Shown piece by piece: positions 17,842 to 26,172 of a stretch of 64,000 bases of DNA. The DNA is from Allobosea lupini. GTDB taxonomy: Bacteria; Pseudomonadota; Alphaproteobacteria; Rhizobiales; Beijerinckiaceae. Position 1 is the first letter of the stretch, and each line of letters begins with the position of its first letter. The DNA is taken from positions 558,001 to 622,000 of the forward strand of contig NZ_FOAN01000003.1 of assembly GCF_900109525.1 (NCBI RefSeq), given 5' to 3'. The notes under the pieces were generated by a model. It saw only the letters and a list, made by a program, of their open reading frames with translations. It was not told the origin of the DNA and did no database searches. Position numbers and translations under genes: made by a program.

Positions 17842-19472
17842 ACCGCTTCGCCTGGCTGCTCGACCGCCTCGCCTATGAGCCGCGCCGCAACGGCAAGCTC
17901 GCGCTTATCGCCGATTACCTGCGCACGACGCCCGACCCCGATCGCGGCTATGCCCTGGCGGCGATGACTGGCGGGCTGGTCTTCCAGAACGCCAAGCCCG
18001 GCCTGATCCGCGCCTTGATCGCCGAGCGCGTCGACCCTGTCCTGTTCGCACTCTCCTATGACTATGTCGGCGACCTCTCCGAGACGGTCGCGCTGATGTG
18101 GCCGGCCCGGCATGGTGCGAACGACGTGCCGCATCTGCCCGACGTCGTCGCCGGCCTGCGCAACTCCGGCAAGACCGAGCTGCCGCGCCTGATCGCCTCC
18201 TGGCTCGACGCGCTTGACGAGACCGGCCGCTGGGCCCTGCTCAAGCTGATCACCGGATCGCTCCGTATCGGCGTCTCCGCCCGCCTCGCCAAGACCGCCG
18301 CCGCGAGCCTCGGCGGCATACCGGCCGACGAAGTCGAGCAGGTCTGGCATGGGCTGGAGCCGCCTTACACCGCGCTCTTCGCCTGGCTGGAGGGCGCGGG
18401 CGCACGGCCGGAGGCGACCGATCCGGCGCCGTTCCGCCCGGTCATGCTCTCGCATGCGATCGAGGACGGCGATTTCGGCAAGCTGAACGCCGACGAATTC
18501 GCCGCCGAATGGAAATGGGACGGCATCCGCGTTCAGGCCGTCGCCGGCACGCGCGTCGATGGCAGCCGCGTCGTGCGCCTCTATTCCCGCACCGGCGAGG
18601 AGATCGGCGGCGCCTTTCCGGATCTCACCGAGGCGCTGACCGAGGACGGCGCGATCGACGGCGAATTGCTGGTGATGCGCGATGGCGTCGTCCAGAGCTT
18701 CAACACCTTGCAGCAACGGCTCAACCGCAAGCAGGTGACGCCGAAGATGCTGGCCGAATTCCCGGCCCATATCCGCGCCTACGATCTCCTGGCCGAAGCC
18801 GACGATGATCTGCGTGCCCTTCCCTACACGGAGCGGCGGACCCGGCTCGAGGCCTTGCTCGGCAGGCTCGACAACGCCCGCTTCGACCTCTCGCCGCGCA
18901 TTACCTTCGCAAGCTGGGAGGAACTGACCGAGGCGCGTGCCGATCCGGCTTCCGCCGGGGCGGGCGCAGATGCCGAGGCGGTCGAGGGCTGCATGCTGAA
19001 GCGGCTCGATTCGCCTTACTTGCCGGGCCGCCCCAAGGGCTACTGGTATAAATGGAAGCGCGATGCCCGGCTGGTCGATTGCGTCCTGATGTACGCCCAG
19101 CGCGGCCACGGCAAACGCTCCTCCTTCTATTCCGACTACACCTTTGGCGTCTGGCGGGTTGGGGAGGCGGGCGCGGACGAGCTGGTGCCGGTCGGCAAGG
19201 CCTATTTCGGGTTCACCGACGAGGAACTCATCGAGATCGACCGCTATGTCCGCAAGAACACGCTGAATCGCTTCGGCCCGGTGCGCGAGGTGACGCATAC
19301 CCTCGCGAGCGGTCTCGTCTTAGAGGTGGCTTTCGAGGGTCTGCAGCGCTCGACGCGGCACAAATCCGGCGTCGCCATGCGCTTTCCCCGGATCAACCGA
19401 ATCCGCTGGGACAAGCCGCCGGGCGAGGCCGACCGGATCGAGACATTGGAGGCGCTGCTCCCCGCCAATTAG
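17838..19472 (+). CDS. ATP-dependent DNA ligase of the DNA damage response group
   Basis: The 544-residue enzyme has an N-terminal DNA-binding domain (about 1-200), then the nucleotidyltransferase motif EWKWDGIR with the adenylated Lys226, motif III YSRTGEEIGG, motif IV GAIDGELLV, motif V EGCMLKRLDSPY and KWKRD, and an OB-fold end with SGLVLEVAFEG. It corresponds to the family named for cisplatin damage response, distinct from NAD-dependent LigA and from LigD. It is coupled to the exonuclease by ATGA overlap. Confidence 0.94.
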   Translation: MNRFAWLLDRLAYEPRRNGKLALIADYLRTTPDPDRGYALAAMTGGLVFQNAKPGLIRALIAERVDPVLFALSYDYVGDLSETVALMWPARHGANDVPHLPDVVAGLRNSGKTELPRLIASWLDALDETGRWALLKLITGSLRIGVSARLAKTAAASLGGIPADEVEQVWHGLEPPYTALFAWLEGAGARPEATDPAPFRPVMLSHAIEDGDFGKLNADEFAAEWKWDGIRVQAVAGTRVDGSRVVRLYSRTGEEIGGAFPDLTEALTEDGAIDGELLVMRDGVVQSFNTLQQRLNRKQVTPKMLAEFPAHIRAYDLLAEADDDLRALPYTERRTRLEALLGRLDNARFDLSPRITFASWEELTEARADPASAGAGADAEAVEGCMLKRLDSPYLPGRPKGYWYKWKRDARLVDCVLMYAQRGHGKRSSFYSDYTFGVWRVGEAGADELVPVGKAYFGFTDEELIEIDRYVRKNTLNRFGPVREVTHTLASGLVLEVAFEGLQRSTRHKSGVAMRFPRINRIRWDKPPGEADRIETLEALLPAN

Positions 19473-19587
19473 CGATCCGCTGTGTCTCCCTGCGATTGGA
19501 GCATTGACAGGGTAAGATGGGGGGCGCTTGAACGTTCAAGGGGGAATCGCGCGGCATCTTGCCGGGCTTCGGCGCGCGGAGGGCATG

Positions 19588-20253
19588 ATGACACGGATCG
19601 TGATCGCGGACGATCATCCGCTCTTCCGCGGCGCATTGCGCCAGGCGGTGTCGCATGCACTCGCCGGCTCGGAGGTCAGCGAGGTCGGCTCGCTCGAGGC
19701 GCTCGGCCAGGCGCTCGCCGAAGCCTCGGACATCGACCTCATCCTGCTCGATCTCTCCATGCCGGGCGTGCAGGGCTTTTCCGGCCTGCTCTTCCTGCGG
19801 GCATCCTATCCCGAGATCCCGGTGATCGTCGTCTCCGCCAATGACGATCCCGCCGTGATCCGCCGCTGCATCGAATTCGGCGCGCTCGGCTTCCTGCCCA
19901 AGACCGCCGAGGTCGCGCAGATGGGCGAGGCGATCCAGGCCGTGCTCGACGGCGGCGTCTGGACCCCGCCGGGCGTCGATCTCTCAGCTCCGGTCGACCA
20001 CGAGACCGCCGACATGGTCCGCCGTTTGGCGACGCTGACGCCGCAGCAGGTGCGCGTGCTGATGATGCTGTCCGAGGGGCTGCTCAACAAGCAGATCGCC
20101 TATGAGCTCGGCGTCTCCGAGGCGACGGTCAAGGCGCATGTCTCGGCGATCCTGACCAAGCTCAACGTCGACAGCCGTACCCAGGCCGTGATCGCCGCCG
20201 CCAAGATCGCCGGCGCCGGCTGGGCGGCACAGGGCGCCTCGGCGACGAGCTGA
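19588..20253 (+). CDS. LuxR/NarL-type response regulator
   Basis: I choose the second of two adjacent ATGs (19588) because GGAGGG lies at the right distance. The 221-residue protein has a receiver domain with DDH at 8-10, the phosphoacceptor Asp55 in LILLDLSMPG and Lys105 in FLPKTAEV. A LuxR helix-turn-helix (about 150-215) contains LTPQQVRVLMMLSEGLLNKQIAYELGVS in two blocks and ATVKAHVSAILTKL. No histidine kinase gene is adjacent, so it is an orphan in this window. Confidence 0.9.
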   Translation: MTRIVIADDHPLFRGALRQAVSHALAGSEVSEVGSLEALGQALAEASDIDLILLDLSMPGVQGFSGLLFLRASYPEIPVIVVSANDDPAVIRRCIEFGALGFLPKTAEVAQMGEAIQAVLDGGVWTPPGVDLSAPVDHETADMVRRLATLTPQQVRVLMMLSEGLLNKQIAYELGVSEATVKAHVSAILTKLNVDSRTQAVIAAAKIAGAGWAAQGASATS

Positions 20254-20337
20254 ACGCTCGGCGGTTGACGGCGGCGTTCAGGCCCGGTTCAAGCAGGGTC
20301 TGATTTATCTCGCATGTCGATCCGAGGGGAATTTTCC

Positions 20338-20610
20338 ATGGCCAATGGCGGCGGCACCGAGCGTTTCCTGGGCGGCTCCGTCCTCAGCGTACTGGTGCGC
20401 CTGTTCTTCATCTCGCTGCTGGTCGGGGCGGCCATGGCGTTCCTCGGCCTGTCGCCGAGGGGCCTCTTCGACTCGGCGCTGCGCTTCGTCCGCTCGATCA
20501 CCGATATGGGCTTCGATGCGGTCCGCGAGGTCGGCGGCTGGGCGCTCGCCGGCGCTCTGGTCGTCGTGCCGCTCTGGCTGATAAGCCGCCTCTTCGCCTC
20601 GAAGCGATAG
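20338..20610 (+). CDS. Small two-helix membrane protein (DUF6460-like)
   Basis: The start at 20338 follows GAGGGGAA; an in-frame ATG at 20314 lacks a ribosome-binding site. The 90-residue protein has hydrophobic segments at about 15-37 and 63-83 with a short amphipathic loop (LSPRGLFDSALRFVRSITDMGFDAV split), ending ASKR. It resembles the short DUF6460 proteins of Rhizobiales by length and layout. The function is unknown. It stands alone after the response regulator. Confidence 0.6.
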   Translation: MANGGGTERFLGGSVLSVLVRLFFISLLVGAAMAFLGLSPRGLFDSALRFVRSITDMGFDAVREVGGWALAGALVVVPLWLISRLFASKR

Positions 20611-20652
20611 CCGGGAGCGGGCCCCCGGCACGCCTGCGAGGCAAGCGCGCAT

Positions 20653-20961
20653 TCAGCCTCGGTGTGAGCCCAGCACGGGCCGGCTCATTCGACGCTTCCA
20701 GCACAGCAGGCCGACGATCACCGCGCAGCAGACCGTGTTGGCGGCGAATGCGACGAGCATGGCCCGGTCCCCGGTCACGCAGCCGGCATAGAGCGCCGAG
20801 CACAGGTTCGAAACGCAGAAAAGGGTCCATGTCGCGGCGGAGACGGTCTTCGCCCGGCCATCATCGCGGGCGATCGCGATGATCTGCGGGAGGTAGGCGA
20901 GAATCCGCGCCAGATTGGTGATCAGGAAAGCGAGCATGACGGCGGTTTCGGTCGTGACCAT
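20653..20961 (-). CDS. PQ-loop (SemiSWEET-like) small membrane protein
   Basis: The ATG at 20961 is chosen for GAGGAGG six bases upstream. The 102-residue protein has three membrane helices, and its first helix contains ARILAYLPQIIAIARDDGRAK, written here as two parts: the LPQ signature and the following basic loop. One three-helix PQ-loop unit is the size of a SemiSWEET protomer, which transports sugars as a dimer; the substrate here is unknown. It starts 32 bp after the Bug-type binding-protein gene and is probably in the same transcript. Confidence 0.65.
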   Translation of the reverse strand: MVTTETAVMLAFLITNLARILAYLPQIIAIARDDGRAKTVSAATWTLFCVSNLCSALYAGCVTGDRAMLVAFAANTVCCAVIVGLLCWKRRMSRPVLGSHRG

Positions 20962-20993
20962 GACCATCCTCCTCGAATCGCTCGAGAAACGGT

Positions 20994-22025
20994 TCACTCG
21001 GTAGCCCGCAGGCCGAGCCGCGCGATCACGGCGTTCCATCGCCTGGCCTCGGTCTCCTGGAGCCGTTGAAGCTCCTCGGGGTCGGTGCCGAGCACTTCGC
21101 TGCCGGACCGGTCGAGCCCGCCGCGCGCTGCGGGGTCCGTGGCGAGCGCCGACCGGATGACGGTGGCCAGGCGTCTGGCCATGGCTTCGGGGAAGCTTGC
21201 CGGCGCGATCATGCCGGACCAGCCGAAGAAGGGCGCCGAAGGCACCTTGAGCTCCTGCAGGGTCGGGATGTCGGGCAGGAAGCTGGTCCGCGTCGCGCCG
21301 GTCTGCGCGATGCCGACCAGCCTGCCGGCGGCAATGTGCTCGGCTGCCGCGGCGGCGACGTTGAACATCAGCTGGCACCGACCCGCGGCGAGATCGAGGC
21401 TGGCCTGCGGAAAACCCCGATAGGGCACATGGACGATGTCGAGATTGAGCGTCGCCTTCAGTTCCTCCATGGCCAGATGCGTGACGGTGCCTGGGCCGAT
21501 GGAGGCATAGGACAGCCGGCCCGGCTGGGCACGGGCCTGGTCGATCACGTCGGCGAAGCGTGCCCCGGGGCTGAAACTGCCTGCATGCACGGTCAGCACG
21601 AAGGAGGAGCGGTTGAGCAGGCTGATCGAACGGAACGCGGTTGCCGGGTCATAGGAGAGGTTGGGGTTCATGGCCTTGGCGGTCGTGGTCGGCCCACCCA
21701 GCACGATCCCCAGGGTGTGCTCGTCATCGGCTCGCGCGACGGCGGCCGCGGCGGCGGTGCCGCCGGCGCCCGGCATGTTCTCGATTACGAAGGGTTGACC
21801 GAAGGCGGCGCTGAGATGCGGAGCGAGCCCGCGGGCCATCGGATCGGAACCCGATCCGGCCGGCTGACCGAGCAGGAGGCGCACCGGCCGGGTCGGCCAG
21901 TTGCTCTGGGCGAGGGCGATGCCGCCGAGGGCCGGCATCGCGCAGAGGGAGGCGACGAGGCGGCGACGCGACATGGCGCGGGGTGCTGGCTGCGTGGTCG
22001 CAAGCTGCGGTGAGAAGGTATCCAT
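20994..22025 (-). CDS. Bug-family tripartite tricarboxylate transporter binding protein
   Basis: The start at 22025 follows AAGGAG nine bases upstream. The 343-residue protein has an export signal (SRRRLVASLCAMPALGGIALAQ, a Tat-like RRR with an AxA-like end). The Bug pattern follows: NWPTRPVRLLLGQPAGSGSD, ENMPGAGG, GPGTVTHL and VPYRG. Bug proteins capture small carboxylates in the periplasm for TctAB-type transporters, or act as signal receptors. No tctA or tctB gene is in the window, so it is an orphan receptor. It is divergent from the CadC-like regulator gene, with a 93-bp shared upstream region. Confidence 0.9.
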   Translation of the reverse strand: MDTFSPQLATTQPAPRAMSRRRLVASLCAMPALGGIALAQSNWPTRPVRLLLGQPAGSGSDPMARGLAPHLSAAFGQPFVIENMPGAGGTAAAAAVARADDEHTLGIVLGGPTTTAKAMNPNLSYDPATAFRSISLLNRSSFVLTVHAGSFSPGARFADVIDQARAQPGRLSYASIGPGTVTHLAMEELKATLNLDIVHVPYRGFPQASLDLAAGRCQLMFNVAAAAAEHIAAGRLVGIAQTGATRTSFLPDIPTLQELKVPSAPFFGWSGMIAPASFPEAMARRLATVIRSALATDPAARGGLDRSGSEVLGTDPEELQRLQETEARRWNAVIARLGLRATE

Positions 22026-22118
22026 CGGTGGGGCTCCTTGGTGATCCATGATGGCGCCACCATGCCGGCGATGCAGCGGTCTCGTCCTGACAGCACGCTG
22101 AAGCTGTGCTGAAATTCG

Positions 22119-23708
22119 ATGATGACGCAGAACCAGCCGAATTATGCTCCCGAGGAGAACGCCGTGCCGGAGGCGATCGGCTTCGAGGGGTTCGTCATCG
22201 AACCGGCCAGGGGCCGGCTGCTCGGGCGCGACGGCGGCGAGATCGCCATCCGGCCCAAGGCGTTCGAGCTGCTGGCGGTGCTCGCCGGGGCCGGCGGCCG
22301 TCCACTGGGCAAGGCCGAGCTGCTCGACCGGATCTGGGCGCGTGTCAACGTGACCGAGGACAGTCTCTTCCAGGCCGTCAAGGATGCGCGCAGGGCGATC
22401 GACGACGGCGAGGGCAGGCTGTTGCGCCATCTACCGCGGCGCGGCTATCTGCTGGACTGCAGATTGAGCCTGGTGGACAGCAATGCCGCCCCGCCGGCGA
22501 TCACGCACCAGGACGATCGGCCTTCGCTAGCGGTCCTGCCATTTCGCCTGCTCGGCGAGGCAGGCCATGCCTATCTCGCGGAAGGGCTGGTGGAAGAGAT
22601 TTCCATTGCCTTGTCCCGCTTCCGCTGGCTGATCGTCATCGCGCATGCCTCGGCGGCGCGCAGCGGCGCCGGCGATGGCGAGGACGTCGCCGCCATCGGC
22701 TCGCGCCTGGGGGCTCGCTATCTCGTCGATGGCTCGTTCGGGGGCGAGGGGGGGAGCCTACTCGTTCGCTGCCGTTTGATCGACGCGCAGTCCACCCGGC
22801 AGATCTGGCAGGAGAGCTTCCGGGCCGGCCGCGGCGAGATCGTCGCCCTCTACGAGACGATGACTGGCGCGATCGCAGCTGCGATGGAGCCACGCCTCCT
22901 CAAGGCGGAGATCGACCGCGTGCTACGCAAGGGCACGGGCGATCTCGACGCGTTCGACTGCTACCTTCGCGCGCTGCCTGGCTATTATGCTCGGTCGCGA
23001 GGCGGCAATGCCTCGGCGATCGCGCTCTTGGAGCGGGCGCTGGCCCGCGATCCCCATTTCGTGCTGGCGCGCGCATTACTGGCGCGCTGCGTCGCGACCG
23101 CGATCTGGCTCGGCGCCGAGCAGGACTATCAGTTCGGCAAGCAACGGGCGCTGGAACTGGCGCGCGAGGCGCTGACCGCGGACCGGTCCGATCCGCAAAT
23201 CCTGGCGCTGTGCGGCCATCTGTTTTCCGTTCTGGGTGGCGAGCATGACGAAGGCCGTGCACTGCTCGACCTGTCCTTGCGCCTCAACCCGAACAGTGCC
23301 GAAGCCTGGCGCCTGGGAGCGTGGGTGGCGGTCTGGAGCGGCGAAGCCGACCTGGCGCTGTCGCGCGCTGCAGAGGCCGAGCGACTTGACCCGCTGTCGC
23401 CGCTGCAGGCCGATCTTCTCGCAGTCCGTTCTGCGGCGCTCTTCTATGCGGGGCGGTACGATGAGGCCGTGACGGCCGCTCGCCGCTCGCTTGCGAACGT
23501 CCCGGAAGCGACGACACCGAGACGCTATCTCACCGCGGCGCTCGTCCATGCCGGCGACCTGCCGGGGGCGCGTGCCGAACTCGCCGAACTCGTCAGGCTT
23601 CAGCCGAACGCCTCGCTGGGCCGGACGCGGGCGATGCACCCGTTGAGGGACAAGGCGTCGCTCGAACGCTATGTCGAAGCGCTTCGTCAGGCGGGCATGC
23701 CTGAATAG
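22119..23708 (+). CDS. CadC-like winged-helix regulator with TPR domain
   Basis: The 529-residue protein opens with an OmpR-type winged helix (about 20-115; RPKAFELLAVLAG, DSLFQAVKDARRAI, RGYLLD). A domain with RPSLAVLPFRLLGE and YLVDGSF follows (about 130-260), as found in TolB/FlgO-like parts of this regulator class. Tetratricopeptide-like repeats run from about 270 to the end. No membrane helix separates the DNA-binding and TPR parts, unlike true CadC, so it is soluble. It faces the Bug-type gene and is the obvious candidate regulator. Its stop abuts the convergent pyrD stop. Confidence 0.85.
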   Translation: MMTQNQPNYAPEENAVPEAIGFEGFVIEPARGRLLGRDGGEIAIRPKAFELLAVLAGAGGRPLGKAELLDRIWARVNVTEDSLFQAVKDARRAIDDGEGRLLRHLPRRGYLLDCRLSLVDSNAAPPAITHQDDRPSLAVLPFRLLGEAGHAYLAEGLVEEISIALSRFRWLIVIAHASAARSGAGDGEDVAAIGSRLGARYLVDGSFGGEGGSLLVRCRLIDAQSTRQIWQESFRAGRGEIVALYETMTGAIAAAMEPRLLKAEIDRVLRKGTGDLDAFDCYLRALPGYYARSRGGNASAIALLERALARDPHFVLARALLARCVATAIWLGAEQDYQFGKQRALELAREALTADRSDPQILALCGHLFSVLGGEHDEGRALLDLSLRLNPNSAEAWRLGAWVAVWSGEADLALSRAAEAERLDPLSPLQADLLAVRSAALFYAGRYDEAVTAARRSLANVPEATTPRRYLTAALVHAGDLPGARAELAELVRLQPNASLGRTRAMHPLRDKASLERYVEALRQAGMPE

Positions 23709-24797
23709 CTACAGCGCCTCTCCACGCGCCACCGCCTCGGCATCGCGCCCGACCAGAGCGTCGAGCCGCGGCAGGCCGGCTTTGCGCATCTGCATGTCGA
23801 GCCCGCGCTTGACCTCGCCGACCAGCCTCGGACCCTTGAACACCATCGCCGAATAGAACTGCAGGAGGCTCGCCCCGGCACGGATCTTGGCGAAGGCGGT
23901 CTGCGCCGAATCGATGCCGCCGACGCCGATCAGCGGGAACTGGCGTTCGACCCGCAGGAAGGTCTCGGCGAGGATCCGCGTCGAGGCCGAGAAGAGCGGC
24001 TTGCCCGAGAGGCCGCCGGTCTCGGCCTTGCTTGTGCTGCGCAGGCTGTCTGGTCGCGCGATCGTGGTGTTCGAGACGATCATGCCGTCGACCTTGCGGC
24101 GGCGGGCGACGGCGACCATGCCGTCGAGTTCGGCCATGGAGAGGTCTGGCGCGATCTTGATCAGGACCGGCGTCGGCTTGCCTCCGGCGGCGGCCTCGTC
24201 GCGGGCGGCGAGGGTGCGCGCGATCAGGTCGTCGAGCGCGTCCTCGGCCTGCAGGTCGCGCAGCCCAGGCGTGTTCGGCGAAGAGACGTTGACGGTGAGG
24301 AAATCGGCGAGCGGGGCGAGCCGGCCGGCCAGCACCGCGTAGTCGGCGCTGCGATCAACCGAGTCCTTGTTGGCACCGAGGTTGACGCCGACGATGCCGC
24401 TCTTCTTGCGGCGGGCTTGAAGCCTTGCCGCGACCGCCTCCATGCCGTCGCTGTTGAGGCCGTAGCGGTTGATCACGGCCTCGTCCTCCGGCAAGCGGAA
24501 GACGCGCGGGCGTGGATTGCCCGGCTGCGGCAGCGGCGTCACCCCGCCGACCTCGACGAAGCCGAAGCCGAGGCCCAGCGCGCCGTCGACAGCTTCGGCA
24601 TGCTTGTCGAAGCCGGCAGCGAGACCGACCGGATTGGCAAAGCGTAGTCCGAAGGCCTCGACCGCCAGCGACGGCGGATCGGCCGCCGGCCGCAGCGGAG
24701 GCGCGGCCGACAGTGCCGCGATCGTCAGCCGGTGAGCCTGCTCCGCGTCGAGCTTGTGGATCAGCGGCCGCGCCAGGCCGAACAGCGCTCCGATCAC
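23709..24797 (-). CDS. pyrD: Dihydroorotate dehydrogenase (quinone), class 2
   Basis: The 362-residue protein has the N-terminal amphipathic extension of membrane-bound class 2 enzymes ([19 protein letters not shown]) and FMN-barrel motifs: [36 protein letters not shown] in parts, [15 protein letters not shown] with the catalytic serine, and [15 protein letters not shown]. It oxidises dihydroorotate to orotate and passes electrons to quinone in pyrimidine synthesis. The GTG start overlaps the stop of the upstream DUF952 gene by four bases. Confidence 0.96.
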   Translation of the reverse strand: MIGALFGLARPLIHKLDAEQAHRLTIAALSAAPPLRPAADPPSLAVEAFGLRFANPVGLAAGFDKHAEAVDGALGLGFGFVEVGGVTPLPQPGNPRPRVFRLPEDEAVINRYGLNSDGMEAVAARLQARRKKSGIVGVNLGANKDSVDRSADYAVLAGRLAPLADFLTVNVSSPNTPGLRDLQAEDALDDLIARTLAARDEAAAGGKPTPVLIKIAPDLSMAELDGMVAVARRRKVDGMIVSNTTIARPDSLRSTSKAETGGLSGKPLFSASTRILAETFLRVERQFPLIGVGGIDSAQTAFAKIRAGASLLQFYSAMVFKGPRLVGEVKRGLDMQMRKAGLPRLDALVGRDAEAVARGEAL

Positions 24798-25135
24798 GCG
24801 ACATCCTCCGGAAACACATGGCCGGCTTCGCCCAACGGCAGCGGCGCGATCCAGCGCGCCTGCTTGGGGGCGAGCGTGGCGTAGAGATGCGGGAACAGCG
24901 CCCCGCCGCGCGATGGCTCGTAGCGCAGGGCCGCGCCGAGCACGGCATCGTCGATGGCGATCAGCAGCAGCCCGTCCTGGCCGGCGAAATGCCTGGCAGC
25001 GGTTTCGCGGGCCTGCGCGCCGGTCGAGAAATGGATGAAGCCGTCGGCGAGGTCGACCGGCGCTCCTTGGAACAGGCCTACGGCCTCGGCTTCGCGCCAG
25101 AGCGCCTCGGGACAGATCTTGTAGATGAGCGGCAT
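24794..25135 (-). CDS. DUF952 family protein
   Basis: The ATG at 25135 starts [13 protein letters not shown], the normal family opening; the longer frame covers promoter sequence. The 113-residue protein shows the DUF952 pattern [12 protein letters not shown], then [16 protein letters not shown]. The fold is of the ADP-ribosyltransferase-like DUF952 type, without a known activity. It is coupled to pyrD by a GTGA overlap, an association I recall as common in Rhizobiales. Confidence 0.88.
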   Translation of the reverse strand: MPLIYKICPEALWREAEAVGLFQGAPVDLADGFIHFSTGAQARETAARHFAGQDGLLLIAIDDAVLGAALRYEPSRGGALFPHLYATLAPKQARWIAPLPLGEAGHVFPEDVA

Positions 25136-25294
25136 GTTGCGGACATATCGCCTGACGGCCGTCGGCAAAAGGGGAAAGCGTGTCGCGCCGGACCGGTTCG
25201 CCGTTTTCTTTGCCGGGTGCCGGCCCGCGCCCGTCGGCGCGCTGTCTGAAAGTGAAAAAGCGGCATGCCTAGCCAATCAGAGCGATAAATCAGA

Positions 25295-25323
25295 TTGAAT
25301 TCTTATAGGATAGGGGATATTTC
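25295..25323 (+). promoter_or_regulatory. Promoter of the XRE-S24 regulator
   Basis: TTGAAT at 25295-25300 and TATTTC at 25318-25323 are separated by 17 bp, a good sigma-70-type pair. The surrounding 60 bp are much more AT-rich than the window average. Confidence 0.5.
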
Positions 25324-25327
25324 CTAT
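25305..25327 (+). promoter_or_regulatory. Inverted-repeat operator overlapping the -10 element
   Basis: ATAGGA at 25305-25310 and TCCTAT at 25322-25327 form a perfect 6-bp inverted repeat with an 11-bp spacer, over the predicted -10 region of the XRE-S24 gene. This is the placement expected for autorepression. Confidence 0.5.
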
Positions 25328-25379
25328 TTCAATCCCCGCTTTGCGCCGCCGGCACCATCAGGAACGAGGCCTCCCCGCG

Positions 25380-26006
25380 ATGCTGTCCCATGACCAGATC
25401 TGGAGTGCGATCGACACGCTCGCCCAGCGTTATGGCCTGACGCCGTCGGGCCTCGCTCGCAAGGCCGGGCTCGACGCCACCACCTTCAACCGCTCGAAGC
25501 GGCTTAGTGCTGACGGGCGCGAGCGCTGGCCTTCGACCGAATCGATCGCCAAGATTCTCTCCGCCACCGGCGCCTCGTTCGATGAGTTCATGAACGTGCT
25601 GCGCCGCGGCATGCCGCCGGCCCATACGATTCCGCTGATCGGCTTCGCCCAGGCCGGCTCCGGCGGCTTCTTCGACGATGGCGGCTTTCCGGTCGGCTCC
25701 GGTTGGGACGAGGTCGCCTTTCCCGGCCTGCAGGACGAGAAGGCCTATGCGCTCGAGATCGCCGGCGATTCGATGCTGCCGCTCTATCGCGACGGCGACA
25801 CCATCATCGTCTCGCCCGGCGCTGCGATCCGCCGCGGCGACCGGGTCGTGGTCAAGACCGTCGAGGGCGAGGTGCTGGCCAAGCAGCTCAGGCGCCAGAC
25901 CGCCAAGACGGTCGAGCTCGCCTCGCTCAATCCCGAGCACGCAGATCGCGTGCTCGCGCTCGCCGAGATCGCCTTCATGGCGCGGGTGATCTGGGCGAGC
26001 CAGTAG
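25380..26006 (+). CDS. XRE-type repressor with S24 (LexA-like) peptidase domain
   Basis: The start at 25380 (MLSHDQIWSAIDTLAQ) follows GAGG. The 208-residue protein has an N-terminal helix-turn-helix (about 18-70, LTPSGLARKAGLDATTFNRSK split) and a C-terminal S24 domain. The latter has GDSMLPLYRDGD with the nucleophile Ser131 and the predicted general base Lys168 in EVLAKQL. An Ala-Gly pair at 92-93 could be the self-cleavage site. It is the architecture of phage CI-like repressors and damage-sensing regulators, but no phage genes surround it. A palindrome covers its promoter. Confidence 0.85.
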   Translation: MLSHDQIWSAIDTLAQRYGLTPSGLARKAGLDATTFNRSKRLSADGRERWPSTESIAKILSATGASFDEFMNVLRRGMPPAHTIPLIGFAQAGSGGFFDDGGFPVGSGWDEVAFPGLQDEKAYALEIAGDSMLPLYRDGDTIIVSPGAAIRRGDRVVVKTVEGEVLAKQLRRQTAKTVELASLNPEHADRVLALAEIAFMARVIWASQ

Positions 26007-26043
26007 GCGTAGCCGAGGGCGCTTCCTTACCGAAAAGGCGCGG

Positions 26044-26157
26044 GTCGTCCCGGGCGTAGCGAAGCGAAGACTCAGGGACCTGTTCCGGAGCCTGAATCGA
26101 AAAGGTTCCGGAATGGATCCCGGATCGGCGCGGCTTCGCCGCTTGTCCGGGATGATC
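26044..26157. repeat. Long imperfect palindromic intergenic repeat (GTCxTCCCGGGCG family)
   Basis: The 114-bp element reads outward from TTCCGGAACC-like inner arms (GTTCCGGAG and GGTTCCGGAAT) to outer arms GTCGTCCCGGGCG and CCGGGATGATC. It fills the gap between the convergent XRE-S24 and histidine kinase genes and may act as a bidirectional terminator. The element at 54893-54969 is built the same way. Confidence 0.65.
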
Positions 26158-26172
26158 GGTTAGGGTTGAAAA

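Noticed and set aside
19503-19530. TTGACA followed by TAAGAT before the LuxR-type regulator
   Set aside because: The two hexamers are only 3 bp apart, which is not a usable promoter spacing.
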